Source: Aquibacillus kalidii (GTDB lineage Bacteria; Bacillota; Bacilli; Bacillales; Amphibacillaceae). From it: DNA of 64,000 bases. The stretch spans positions 1 through 64,000 of the forward strand of contig NZ_JACLZI010000064.1 in the NCBI RefSeq assembly GCF_014280935.1, given 5' to 3'. The notes under the pieces are model-generated. The model made no database searches. It was not told where the DNA came from and was given only the letters and a program-made list of their open reading frames with translations. This document shows positions 17,396 through 26,415 of this stretch, piece after piece; positions within the stretch are counted from its first letter, which is position 1, and every line of letters begins with the position of its first letter. The translations under genes and the position numbers were made by a program.

Positions 17396-20086
17396 TTAGT
17401 TTTTACTCTCTTCTAAGAAAGCATGATCACATTGTTTCAATAATAGCGTTACATCTGCTACTTGTAATGGTTTACTATAATAAAATCCTTGAATAATATG
17501 GCAACTCATTTCACGAAGGATTGTCATTTGTAATTCTGTCTCGACACCTTCTATCACTATTATGTAATTTAACTGATTAGCTAATGATACTAAAGAAGCT
17601 AGAACTGCATCATTTGCTGTCCCATAACCGATTTTATCTACAAACTCTTTGGCAATCTTAATGGTATCAATCGGAAGTGTTGTTAAATAAGATAAGGAAG
17701 AGAACCCTGTGCCAAAGTCATCTAATGCAACTAGGACTCCTATTTCTTTAAGTTCCATTAATTTAGAAATAGCTGTCTCCATATTATTAATTGCTATTGC
17801 CTCTGTGATCTCGATAACAAGGTCATGTGGATTCAATTGATTTTTTCTTATTACATGTTTTACTTGCTCAATTAAATCCCTCTCTTGAAAAAACTGTTGT
17901 GGTGAAATATTAACGGAAATTTTCAAATCATACCCTAAACCTTTCCATAATTTCAACTGTTTACAAGCTTCTTCTAATACCCATTCATTTAAAGAAAAAA
18001 TCACACCATTTGCCTCGGCAATAGATATAAATTCACCTGGTGAAATTATCCCTAAATCAGGATGATTCCACCGGACCAATGCCTCTACCCCTACAATTTT
18101 CTCAGACACCGTGTCAATTTGTGGCTGATAGTAAACTTCAAACTGATTATTTAATATAGCAGTATGGATATCCTTCTCAATAGTTAATTCACGTAATGAC
18201 TTTGAATCACTAGACACCCTATATGATTGGAAATGGTTTTTCCCATTTCTTTTCACCCGATACATGGCCATATCAGCATTTTTCATTAAATCCTTCGTTG
18301 TATTTGCATCATCAGGAAATATAGAAATACCAATACTAGGTGTAACATTAATTCTCCGGTTATCCACAAAAAATGGTTCATTCAGTTTGGCTATTAAACT
18401 TTCAACCTTCGAAAAAACTTCTTCCTCATTTGAGACATACTTTATTAAAATAATAAATTCATCGCCACCCTGTCTAGCCACGACATCTTCACTATTTATG
18501 TGCATTTTAATTCGATTTCCGATTTCTCTTAAAAGAGTGTCCCCGATAGCATGTCCTAATGTATCATTAATAACTTTAAAATGATCCAAATCAACAAATA
18601 AAACGGCAAGCTTTTTTTCAGACATAGCTACTAACTCTACGGCGGAATTTAATTCTTTTTCAAAATATCTTCTATTCGGCAAATTTGTTAAAGGGTCGTG
18701 ATTAGCTAGATACTTCTGACGTTCTTGGCTTAATTTGATTTCGCTAATGTCTTGCGCAATGCCGTACACACCTTCAACTTCATCACTTACAAATATAGGG
18801 ATGTAAGTAATACTTAGATACCTAACATCCTTTTCACTATAAGGATAAGTAATGATATGGTGGCTAGATGATCCTTTTTTAGCTTGCAAGAAGCAATTCA
18901 ATACTTCATATCTGGCCTCTAAAGGAAAAATTGAACAAATAGATTTTTTGATCAATTTATCATGCGATACTCTTAGAAACTCTGTAGCCTTGTTATTAAC
19001 AGTAATAAACTTCCCTTTTAAATCCAATGAGAACACCGCATCTGTGTTATGTTCAAATAAAGAACGGTATCGTTGCTCATTAACCGATAACTTTTTCATT
19101 TGTTCTGTAGAAAGCGAGAGCAATTTTTTGTTTTCCATTATCGCAAAAATTTGCCTACACAGTATCAGAACAATTGTAATAGAAGTACCTAACAGAACAG
19201 AGAATTCGGTGTTACCTAACATAAAGATTATTAGTCCAATTACATAAACATACGGTAATAATATACGTAACAAGCTTCTATTTTCCACTATAAGCAACGA
19301 TTGTTTTTCCAACATTTCTTTCCTATTAAACTTTAACCGAATAAATCCTGCCAGTGCGAACAGAGTATAGGAAAGAAGATATAAAAGATCAATTAATCCC
19401 CAAGAATTATATCCCTCTTGAGATTGTATATATAGAAAAGCGGAGTCCGAAAGAGCTAAGACAAATAACCCAAGCGAAATATAAAGTTGACTATTCTTTA
19501 CACGAGCATAGGTGCCGTCTAGATAAAATCCAACTGCTAACAGCAAGAGTAATAAATCTCCGATTGGATAGCCAATAGCCACCAACAAGTTTACTCCTGT
19601 AAATTCTGGGGATTGAATAATTGGTTTCACAATAAAATAGTAGCTAAATGTAGAAGCTACTGCTATAACAATAGCTATATCAAGCATATATCTGAATATA
19701 GCTGAATTTTTCTTTTCGATAATTATCTTATATGTAAACGCACTTAATAGGAAAAAGTAATTAAAATAATAAAACAGATCGGGTAACCCCGGGTATGGTA
19801 CATTAACTTGTAAATATATTTCATATACATCCCATATAATTTCAGCTAAGAAATTACTAATGTTCCCAATAGAAATCAACAACCAAAAAGGTTTTTCAAC
19901 TTTATCTACTTTTCGATAAGCCTTATAAAGCCAGATACTAGCTAGTAATGGTGAAAAAGAAAAAATAATCTCTATAATAAAAACAACAAAATCCATATCT
20001 AAGGTAAAGCGATAGAATCCTAAATACAAAAACAACAAGCTGATAAATAATATACATGTCGTTACAAAGGTTAGTTTGCTCCTCAT
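17396..20086 (-). CDS. membrane-bound PAS-GGDEF-EAL protein (c-di-GMP turnover)
   Basis: An 896-residue protein. About nine to ten transmembrane helices fill residues 1-320, followed by a PAS domain (about 335-455), GGDEF (about 460-630, with intact RQGGDEF near 536-541) and EAL (about 640-890; 'EALVRW', 'DDFGTGFSSLSYL', 'GVETE'). Both catalytic motifs look intact, so it could make or degrade c-di-GMP. The usual RxxD inhibitory site before GGDEF reads NSED and lacks the Arg, so product inhibition may be lost. Monocistronic, with its own terminator. The membrane part probably senses an unidentified signal. Confidence 0.88.
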   Translation of the reverse strand: MRSKLTFVTTCILFISLLFLYLGFYRFTLDMDFVVFIIEIIFSFSPLLASIWLYKAYRKVDKVEKPFWLLISIGNISNFLAEIIWDVYEIYLQVNVPYPGLPDLFYYFNYFFLLSAFTYKIIIEKKNSAIFRYMLDIAIVIAVASTFSYYFIVKPIIQSPEFTGVNLLVAIGYPIGDLLLLLLAVGFYLDGTYARVKNSQLYISLGLFVLALSDSAFLYIQSQEGYNSWGLIDLLYLLSYTLFALAGFIRLKFNRKEMLEKQSLLIVENRSLLRILLPYVYVIGLIIFMLGNTEFSVLLGTSITIVLILCRQIFAIMENKKLLSLSTEQMKKLSVNEQRYRSLFEHNTDAVFSLDLKGKFITVNNKATEFLRVSHDKLIKKSICSIFPLEARYEVLNCFLQAKKGSSSHHIITYPYSEKDVRYLSITYIPIFVSDEVEGVYGIAQDISEIKLSQERQKYLANHDPLTNLPNRRYFEKELNSAVELVAMSEKKLAVLFVDLDHFKVINDTLGHAIGDTLLREIGNRIKMHINSEDVVARQGGDEFIILIKYVSNEEEVFSKVESLIAKLNEPFFVDNRRINVTPSIGISIFPDDANTTKDLMKNADMAMYRVKRNGKNHFQSYRVSSDSKSLRELTIEKDIHTAILNNQFEVYYQPQIDTVSEKIVGVEALVRWNHPDLGIISPGEFISIAEANGVIFSLNEWVLEEACKQLKLWKGLGYDLKISVNISPQQFFQERDLIEQVKHVIRKNQLNPHDLVIEITEAIAINNMETAISKLMELKEIGVLVALDDFGTGFSSLSYLTTLPIDTIKIAKEFVDKIGYGTANDAVLASLVSLANQLNYIIVIEGVETELQMTILREMSCHIIQGFYYSKPLQVADVTLLLKQCDHAFLEESKN

Positions 20087-20127
20087 GTTCCACCCTCCAT
20101 GCCCACCAACAAATTGTTATACCTTTG

Positions 20128-20167
20128 CAAAAAAACTTCCCTACTATACAAGGAAAGGGAAGTTTTT
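20128..20167 (-). terminator. hairpin terminator of the topB-methyltransferase pair
   Basis: AAAAACTTCCC and GGGAAGTTTTT form an 11-bp stem with a loop of about 15 bp. It lies downstream of the PrmA-like gene, with a T run on the minus strand. Confidence 0.7.
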
Positions 20168-20304
20168 ATCGGATAACACAGTTATGGAAACTTAATAGGA
20201 TTTGTCTTGTAAATGGTTAAAACTATAAACTAGTTCTTATTTACTATATTACCATATCACAAAAGAATATCCTATCCTAATTTTACAAACTTGTATATTC
20301 TCTA

Positions 20305-21195
20305 TTACAGCTTTTGAAACTGAAAAGTTACCCATTCATTTGTTTGGATTTCCGTTACTACTTCAAAACCATTTGACTCGAACTTTTTTATAACCTCTTC
20401 TTTATTCCATTCAACAATCCCGGATATAAGAAAGTTTGAGGATTTTTCTAGCAGGCTATTATGTCTATTTAAAATTTGAATCGTCTCATCCGCGCCTATA
20501 TTAATGATAACGAAATCGTATTTTTCCGTTATAAAATTATCACTGTGGAGTAGATCTGCTTGTATCACATCAATCTTCGACACTATAGAATTTAACTTAA
20601 TGTTGTGCATAACTTCTCTTCTAACTGGCTGATAATCAATTGCAGTTACTAATTTTGCTTTTTTTAAGGCTGCAGCTACGGTTAATAAACCAGAACCAGT
20701 ACCCAAATCTAAGACTGATTGCCCCTCTAAATTTTTAGATAGAATCACCCGTAAACAATTTTGAGTAGTTTCATGTAAACCAGTTCCAAAAGCAGCTTGT
20801 GGTTCAAAATTTAATACATTTTTATTAGAATAATTATTTCTGTTTTTCTCTGAATAACAAATAATCCAACCATTTCCTAAATCAAGATCTTGGAAGTCCG
20901 GTTCCCAATTGGAATCTTCCACTTTTCTTATGGTTATCTCTTCTTTTTTTATTTTTAACGCTTCTGCAATTAACTGTAAATAGGACTGAGGTAGGTCATC
21001 TACCAAGGTGTCTTCGGCGAAAATTTTTAAATCCAAGGTGTCTGTCTCGACCTCTTTGTAATCATAGCCATTCTTTACACGTACTACTTTTATCTTAGGC
21101 TCATAAAAATGTTGATAAATCTCATTCATGTTCAATAACTCTATCGCCATATCAATATCATTTTGTAATATTTCTACCTTAAACTCATACAACAC
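20305..21195 (-). CDS. PrmA-like methyltransferase (ribosomal protein L11 methyltransferase family)
   Basis: A 296-residue SAM-dependent methyltransferase. The segment 'FEPQAAFGTGLHETTQNCL' and motif I 'VLDLGTGSGLLTVAA' are PrmA hallmarks, and the N-terminal 110 residues may be a substrate-binding domain. The canonical prmA of Firmicutes sits by dnaJ. This one follows topB by 6 bp, so it may be a second, divergent PrmA paralogue with another target. The start is GTG at 21195 (or TTG three bases on) right behind AAGGAG. Confidence 0.75.
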   Translation of the reverse strand: MLYEFKVEILQNDIDMAIELLNMNEIYQHFYEPKIKVVRVKNGYDYKEVETDTLDLKIFAEDTLVDDLPQSYLQLIAEALKIKKEEITIRKVEDSNWEPDFQDLDLGNGWIICYSEKNRNNYSNKNVLNFEPQAAFGTGLHETTQNCLRVILSKNLEGQSVLDLGTGSGLLTVAAALKKAKLVTAIDYQPVRREVMHNIKLNSIVSKIDVIQADLLHSDNFITEKYDFVIINIGADETIQILNRHNSLLEKSSNFLISGIVEWNKEEVIKKFESNGFEVVTEIQTNEWVTFQFQKL

Positions 21196-21201
21196 GTCTC
21201 C

Positions 21202-23373
21202 TTACGCCCCTTCTGGTTTGTGAAAGTCCATTTTCCAACTGAAATATGGATTCTCAGAATTCTTTTGATAACGAAGATATGCATTAAATTTCTTACCCTT
21301 CTTGCTTGTCAGCCCTTTAACAAAAACCACATTATTTTTTAACAGGGTTTTTACCATTGTTTTGGAAGCTTTCTTTTTCATTGTGGCAAGGAATTTATCA
21401 TTTTTCCATATCACAAAGGTACAACCTTTTTTCCAATTACTACATCCAAATCCCTTTGTTCCTTCTATAATATTACCTCCACATTGTGGACACTTGCCTA
21501 GGATCTCTCGAGTCTTTGGGCTTTGATCAACTTTGTTTATTTTTATGTCTACATCATCTTTTATAAACGCCACTGACTTTGTAGTAAACTGAAAGACAAA
21601 TTCTAAAAAAGATTCTCTTTTCACCTTATTTTTCTCTATATCAGATAAACTCTTTTCTAATCGACCAGTAAATTGAAGATCAAACAATTCTTTCACTGGA
21701 AAAGTCTCTACTAACTTTTGTCCAAGTTCTGTCGCTAGTAAATATTTACCCTCGAAAGTTATATATCCAATATTCTTCAATTTCTTAATAGTTTCAGCTC
21801 GCGTTGCCGGCGTACCAATACTAAAACCAGATAGAATAGATCCTACGAACTCTTCACTATCATCCTCTTTATAGTTTTTACCACAAGTTTCCATTATCCG
21901 TAATAGTGTTTTTTCAGTATGATGTTTTGGCGGTTTCGTCACATAATCCGTAAGTTCGGACTTCGTCACATGAACCTTTTCATGTTGACTAAGAGAAGGT
22001 AGTAATACATCTTTACTTTGGTAATCTTCGACTTTTTTCCACCCTTTTACAAGTTGTACCTTGCCCTTTGATACAAAGCCACCCTTTATATTCTCATTTG
22101 AAACTTTTATTAATAGCCTTGTTTCTTCGTATTCTGCAACAGGCATAAACTGCATAATCAACCTATTTTTAATAGCCTCATAAACTATCTTTTGATCAGG
22201 AGTTAAACTTCTAGGCTTTATGTAGGTTGGTATAATGGCACTGTGACTTTCTACTTTAGCATTATTAAAAACCCGTTTTGATTTCGTAAATCGGATTTCA
22301 TCTTTATAGGGTAATCCCTCCGTAATAACGTCTAATACCTTTGCAGTTTTCCCTACTAAACTTTCCTCTAAAGCCATACTTGCCGTTCGTGGATAAGTTA
22401 TTAACTTTTTTTCATACAAGGATTGTGCAACCTTTAAAACCTTATCAGAAGTCCACCCTTTATATCGATTGGTGATATATCCCTGTAAATTTGATAAATT
22501 AAATAGCAACGGTGGAAATTCCTTTTTCTTTTCTACATGCTTATCCATTATAGAGGCTTGTTTTCCAACAAGTTGACGTTGAACATCCTCTAACAGTTGC
22601 CTTACTTTAAATTTATCTTGCTTCTCTTCCACATAAGTACCTTCAAATGTTTCGTTACCCTCCGTCTGAAAGGTCGCAACGAGTTTATAATAATCTTCAG
22701 GTACAAATTGTTTAATTTCCTTGTCCCGATCATAAATGATTTTAAGTGTTGGTAACAGAACACGACCGATATTAAGTGCCTTGCCTCTTCCTTGTTGGTA
22801 CTTTAGTGTAGCTACAGAAGTTAAATTAATTCCAATTACCCAATCGGCCCACTGTCTACTAAGCCCTGCATCGCTAAGAGGTCTCATTTTTTCATTCGGA
22901 CACAACCTTTCAAGACCTTGGAGTACTTCTTGCTGCGTCCATTCATTCAATAATAAACGGTACACTCTTTTATTTGGATTAAGCTCATTGATAATACTAT
23001 CGCCTATTAATTGTCCTTCTCTATCGTAATCACATGCAGAGATAATTGCCTCCACATCTTTCCTATTCATAAGATAGCCAATTGTTTTTAATTGTTTATT
23101 AGCCCCCATGTCTTTAGCACCTTTTCGACGGGGGTTGCTTTTAACCTTATATTTAAATTGACTTGGTATGAATGGAAAATTATCCATTTTCCATTTAGCG
23201 TACTTAGAGTCATAGTCTTTCGCATCATACAACTCAAGTAAATGTCCGAAGGCCCAAGTAATAATATAGTTATCTCCTTCTAGATAACCATCACCTTTTG
23301 ACGTTATTTTCAATGCTTCTGCTATATTTTTGGCGACTGAAGGTTTTTCTGCAATAATTAATGTTTTACTCAT
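21202..23373 (-). CDS. topB: DNA topoisomerase III
   Basis: A 723-residue type IA topoisomerase with an N-terminal TOPRIM domain starting MSKTLIIAEKPSVAKNIAEA and acidic 'ACDYDREGQLIG'. The catalytic Tyr is in 'KKLITYPRTAS' (near residue 330), and a C-terminal zinc-binding domain carries 'CPQCGG' and 'CSNWKKGC'. It relaxes and decatenates single-strand-containing DNA. Length matches B. subtilis TopB. AAAGGAGG precedes the ATG. Co-transcribed with the PrmA-like gene. Confidence 0.93.
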   Translation of the reverse strand: MSKTLIIAEKPSVAKNIAEALKITSKGDGYLEGDNYIITWAFGHLLELYDAKDYDSKYAKWKMDNFPFIPSQFKYKVKSNPRRKGAKDMGANKQLKTIGYLMNRKDVEAIISACDYDREGQLIGDSIINELNPNKRVYRLLLNEWTQQEVLQGLERLCPNEKMRPLSDAGLSRQWADWVIGINLTSVATLKYQQGRGKALNIGRVLLPTLKIIYDRDKEIKQFVPEDYYKLVATFQTEGNETFEGTYVEEKQDKFKVRQLLEDVQRQLVGKQASIMDKHVEKKKEFPPLLFNLSNLQGYITNRYKGWTSDKVLKVAQSLYEKKLITYPRTASMALEESLVGKTAKVLDVITEGLPYKDEIRFTKSKRVFNNAKVESHSAIIPTYIKPRSLTPDQKIVYEAIKNRLIMQFMPVAEYEETRLLIKVSNENIKGGFVSKGKVQLVKGWKKVEDYQSKDVLLPSLSQHEKVHVTKSELTDYVTKPPKHHTEKTLLRIMETCGKNYKEDDSEEFVGSILSGFSIGTPATRAETIKKLKNIGYITFEGKYLLATELGQKLVETFPVKELFDLQFTGRLEKSLSDIEKNKVKRESFLEFVFQFTTKSVAFIKDDVDIKINKVDQSPKTREILGKCPQCGGNIIEGTKGFGCSNWKKGCTFVIWKNDKFLATMKKKASKTMVKTLLKNNVVFVKGLTSKKGKKFNAYLRYQKNSENPYFSWKMDFHKPEGA

Positions 23374-23559
23374 AGGTACGCCTCCTTTAATACCTTTATT
23401 AGTAAATCAAAAGTTGTCTCAAATGGCAATGTTTTTTCTTCCTCTATTACAATGTTCTTTTGCTCACCTTACTCACAAAATCAACCATATTTCTTTGTGA
23501 GTTGTTTTATAAATAATGCGGTGAATGCTATCCAACAGTCACACCTATATTCACAAGTT

Positions 23560-24180
23560 CAAGACCATGCGCTAACAGATCAACGAGCATTTTCAAACTG
23601 TATGCATCAATAATTCCCAAAAAACTAATAGGAGTTTACTATCCCTTAATTAATTGATGTAGGTTATTTTAAGTATCTCAATGACAATATTGGGTATTTT
23701 ATAGGAACTGATGTGTTAGTGATTCTTACAAATGTGGTTAATGACTCGATCAGGAAAGATGATATCTCTTTTAGGTTGGCGAAGAGGAATTTGCCGTTCT
23801 AATTACCAAGTTCAACTCAAAAGCAAACAAATTTGATAGCAGAACGAATTAGGTATAATGTGGAAACTCAGAAATTTAGAATGGATTCTATCAGTCTGGT
23901 GAAAAGGTGACGATTAATAGGATCAATATTTACGTAACAGCTAATAAAACAAAATATTATTTACTAATAAAAGATTTCCAACTTCCTTCCCTCGAATTAC
24001 TACTAGACCAAGGAAAAATTTTTGAAAAACATATTTTAAAATCCGTGTGTACAAGCTAATCCCCCGCAGACAATAGGAGAAATAGCAGAGGATGTATTTA
24101 AGCAAATCCGTGTTGGACGGTACGAACAAACAAGTAGCATTCACCGAAGTCTCATCTTATTTAGGCTTCGGTTTGAACGC
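23560..24180 (+). pseudogene. decayed GGDEF (diguanylate cyclase) gene
   Basis: No intact frame exists, but translated pieces in shifting frames align in order with a GGDEF domain: 'HALTDQRAF' (near 23566), 'LIDVGYFKYLNDNIG' (23650), 'TDVLVIL...SIRKDDISFR' (23704), 'GEEEFAVLI' in place of GGEEF (about 23776), 'LIAERIRYNVET' (about 23834), then a possible C-terminal tail ending 'ERFYK' near 24180. Several frameshifts and stops separate them. Readable fragments suggest fairly recent inactivation of a diguanylate cyclase. The remaining 23374-23559 stretch holds nothing clear. Confidence 0.72.
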
Positions 24181-24194
24181 TTTTACAAATAGAA

Positions 24195-24407
24195 CTATTT
24201 TATTATTGTAATCCACCACATATAGAGACTTAAAAATACAGCAACACCGAGAATAGCATTTTTGAATCCATAGGATATGGGAATAAACTTAAGAATTACC
24301 ACAACTACACCTCCGGTAATAAGCATATATATAAGCGCATATAGCAGCATTCCTAGTAAATTATCCACTGGTAGTTTCATTGCATCTGTTATTACATCCA
24401 TGTTCAT
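24195..24407 (-). CDS. small two-helix membrane protein
   Basis: A 70-residue protein with two predicted membrane helices (about residues 18-40 and 48-68) and a short acidic N-terminus starting MNMDVITDAMKL. The ATG follows GAGGTG. I recognise no family; size and layout are common among Bacillus small membrane proteins of unknown role. Monocistronic. Confidence 0.6.
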   Translation of the reverse strand: MNMDVITDAMKLPVDNLLGMLLYALIYMLITGGVVVVILKFIPISYGFKNAILGVAVFLSLYMWWITIIK

Positions 24408-24555
24408 TGCACCTCATTATTTTATTTAGCTACTATCTATCATTTTATATAATCTTATAGAATTTTCCAATTATTTTTTTATGCATCAATCTTGAATAAA
24501 CAGGTAGCTATTTTAATAAAATGAGAGTAACAATATACTAGGGGAGCGAAATAAT

Positions 24556-24720
24556 ATGGAATTAGAGGAATTGGAATACTTGTTAACCTATAATGCAAGT
24601 AATTATGAATGGTTTGCTTCTGAAGAAGAATTGGTCTCTTTTATAAAGGAACATGATATAACTTCCTATGAGGCCTGGCACATTCCAGAAGCTTTTGAAA
24701 TTGAGATAGAACTAGATTAA
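24556..24720 (+). CDS. small acidic hypothetical protein, 54 residues
   Basis: It starts MELEELEYLLTYNASNYEWF and is strongly acidic (many Glu/Asp), with no signal or membrane segment. A GGGGAG ribosome binding site stands 8 bp before the ATG, and a perfect terminator hairpin follows 20 bp after the stop, so this is a genuine gene. No family recognised. Confidence 0.65.
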   Translation: MELEELEYLLTYNASNYEWFASEEELVSFIKEHDITSYEAWHIPEAFEIEIELD

Positions 24721-24740
24721 TTGAAAATTTAATGGTGAAA

Positions 24741-24768
24741 GAAGCTTGATTGTATCAAGCTTCTTTTC
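24741..24768 (+). terminator. hairpin terminator of the 54-residue gene
   Basis: GAAGCTTGAT pairs perfectly with ATCAAGCTTC around TGT and is followed by TTTTCT. It lies between convergent genes and may help stop the transporter gene as well. Confidence 0.8.
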
Positions 24769-24787
24769 TATTAAGTATAGTGAATAA

Positions 24788-25624
24788 TTATTTACTTTGC
24801 GTTGTGACAGGTCTAGGGAACTCATCTATCTTATTTTTCCCATCTAATTCTTTATTCTTATTAGCTAAATAAGTTAACCAATAAGCCCCTGCTACAAACA
24901 TACTTCCTCCTACTGCATTACCAAGAAATACTGGTACAAAGTTTTCTAAGTATTCTATCCAGGTAAAATACCCTGCAAAGATTGCAGCTGGAATCAAAAA
25001 CATGTTGGCGACAACGTGTTGAAATCCAATTGCAACAAAAGCCATTGTTGGGAACCAAATCCCTAACACTTTTCCACTCATATCTTTAGCACCGTAACTT
25101 AACCATACTGCAGATGCCACTAGCCAGTTACAACCGATCCCCGAGACAAATGCCTGGACGAAACTAGCTTCTATTTTATGTTCTGCAAGGGATATCGTTT
25201 GAGTTAAATATAAGCGTGTTTCGGTTAAACCTACTACATGCCCAAAAAAATAAGCAACAAATATTGCGCCTGCAAAGTTACTCATTGTGATAATACTTAT
25301 GTTTTTCAATAATTGTATCGTACTTATTCTATTGGCCATCCTAGATAACGGGACTGCCATCATATTACCAGTTAACAGTTCTCCGCCAGCCATTAAGGTT
25401 AGAATTAATCCTAAGGGGAATAGCGCTGCCCCTATAAAGGAAGTAAAACTTCCCCACTCACTTGGCATGGAAGCCGTAACTCTGATATAAAGCAAAAATC
25501 CTAGAGCAATAAATGCTCCTGCTTCAAACCCAAGTATAGTCGATTGGACAATCGACAGGTTGGCTTTCTTATAACCAGATGTCACAGTATAACTTGCAAT
25601 TTCCTGTGGACTATAAAAGCCCAT
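24788..25624 (-). CDS. formate/nitrite transporter family channel (NirC/FocA-like)
   Basis: A 278-residue membrane protein with six helices. It shows the FNT signatures 'AGAFIALGF' in helix 1, 'LMAGGELLTGNMM' (the Omega-loop region) and 'GIGCNWLVASAVWLSY', plus the central His in 'GFQHVVANM'. FNT channels carry nitrite, formate or hydrosulfide. With nirBD 9 kb away nitrite is a reasonable substrate, but formate cannot be excluded. The ATG at 25624 follows AAAGGATC; the six-residue TTG extension is rejected. An Fnr-like dyad lies 22-55 bp upstream. Confidence 0.88.
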   Translation of the reverse strand: MGFYSPQEIASYTVTSGYKKANLSIVQSTILGFEAGAFIALGFLLYIRVTASMPSEWGSFTSFIGAALFPLGLILTLMAGGELLTGNMMAVPLSRMANRISTIQLLKNISIITMSNFAGAIFVAYFFGHVVGLTETRLYLTQTISLAEHKIEASFVQAFVSGIGCNWLVASAVWLSYGAKDMSGKVLGIWFPTMAFVAIGFQHVVANMFLIPAAIFAGYFTWIEYLENFVPVFLGNAVGGSMFVAGAYWLTYLANKNKELDGKNKIDEFPRPVTTQSK

Positions 25625-25645
25625 AAAATCAGATCCTTTCAAAAA

Positions 25646-25679
25646 ATAATATTATGTGAAATAGTACACATAATATTAT
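25646..25679 (-). promoter_or_regulatory. 13-bp perfect inverted repeat, Crp/Fnr-type operator
   Basis: ATAATATTATGTG and CACATAATATTAT are perfect complements around 8 bp. The core TGTGAAATAGTACACA (25655-25670) matches TGTGA-N6-TCACA at nine of ten positions. It lies just upstream of the FNT channel start, so it may act as activator site or roadblock depending on the start of transcription. Confidence 0.65.
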
Positions 25680-25791
25680 ACTCTTTATTAAACTAGTTAC
25701 ACGTGAACAAATTATGAATTTTCTTACAAAGGACATCCTAATTTACTGTATATTGATATGATAAAGAAGTAACAGGATAGGAGGAATTTTA

Positions 25792-26118
25792 TTGTTTAGT
25801 AACCAAATTGCTATAAAATTAGAAATTACTGCAAGGAGAGCATTAAATATACAACAAAAAAGTGGAATGGCTTCTGTCATTTCAACAGAATTCATTGAAA
25901 ACGAACGCGGAGCTTTTACCGTACTTTGTGCAGCACTTGCCCCTTACTATCTTCATGCGACCAAGGTAGAAAGGGCTCCACTGGATGATTTTATTGAGAG
26001 ATATAAACATTTACGAAACTGTAGTAATGAGGAATATTTTAAGGGAACAGATCGCGCTTCAGAGGAATTGAGAATATTATTAGACAACTTAGGTGTTCAA
26101 AACTATGACAATTTTTAA
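25792..26118 (+). CDS. hypothetical protein, 108 residues
   Basis: The start is TTG at 25792 behind a consensus AGGAGG at about 8 bp. It begins MFSNQIAIKLEITARRALN and looks soluble and mostly helical. I recognise no domain; the conserved-looking segment 'FTVLCAALAPYYLHATKVER' is the most distinctive part. A terminator hairpin directly follows, so it is monocistronic. It is divergent from the FNT channel, with about 170 bp between them. Confidence 0.65.
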   Translation: MFSNQIAIKLEITARRALNIQQKSGMASVISTEFIENERGAFTVLCAALAPYYLHATKVERAPLDDFIERYKHLRNCSNEEYFKGTDRASEELRILLDNLGVQNYDNF

Positions 26119-26126
26119 CTTACTGT

Positions 26127-26155
26127 AAAAGGAGCGTCTATAGACACTCCTTTTA
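26127..26155 (+). terminator. hairpin terminator
   Basis: AAAAGGAGCGTCT pairs with AGACACTCCTTTT (one mismatch) around an AT loop, 10 bp after the stop of the 108-residue gene. It may also serve the convergent YfhD-like gene. Confidence 0.75.
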
Positions 26156-26162
26156 TGAACAG

Positions 26163-26312
26163 TTATTTTTCTTCTTCCTCATTAATGCCGAATTGTACTT
26201 TTGGATTGTTAGACATCTCTATATCGACACCAGTTGCATTCTTAAGATTGGCAGGCGTTTGAGGAAGCCTGTTTTTGTTATTTTTGTGTTGACGATGTTC
26301 ATCTCTACCCAT
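26163..26312 (-). CDS. YfhD-like small protein, 49 residues
   Basis: It begins MGRDEHRQHKNNKNRLPQTP, a basic, disordered N-terminus, then 'GVDIEMS' and an acidic C-terminus ending EEEEK. The 'MGR...K..LPQ.P' start recalls the YfhD family of Bacillus small spore-associated proteins, from memory only. The ATG at 26312 follows GGAAGGTGG at 6 bp; another ATG two codons upstream has no room for the binding site. Confidence 0.65.
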   Translation of the reverse strand: MGRDEHRQHKNNKNRLPQTPANLKNATGVDIEMSNNPKVQFGINEEEEK

Positions 26313-26415
26313 GATCATCCACCTTCCCTAAATCATCTTAACAATATTAGTATGAAATATTATTAGTGATTTCATGTGTATAACCATAGAAATTCAAGAT
26401 GGAAAATAATTCAAA

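Noticed and set aside
23941-24144. 67-codon minus-strand frame in the pseudogene region
   Set aside because: No ribosome binding site, and it is antisense to remnant GGDEF-gene coding sequence.
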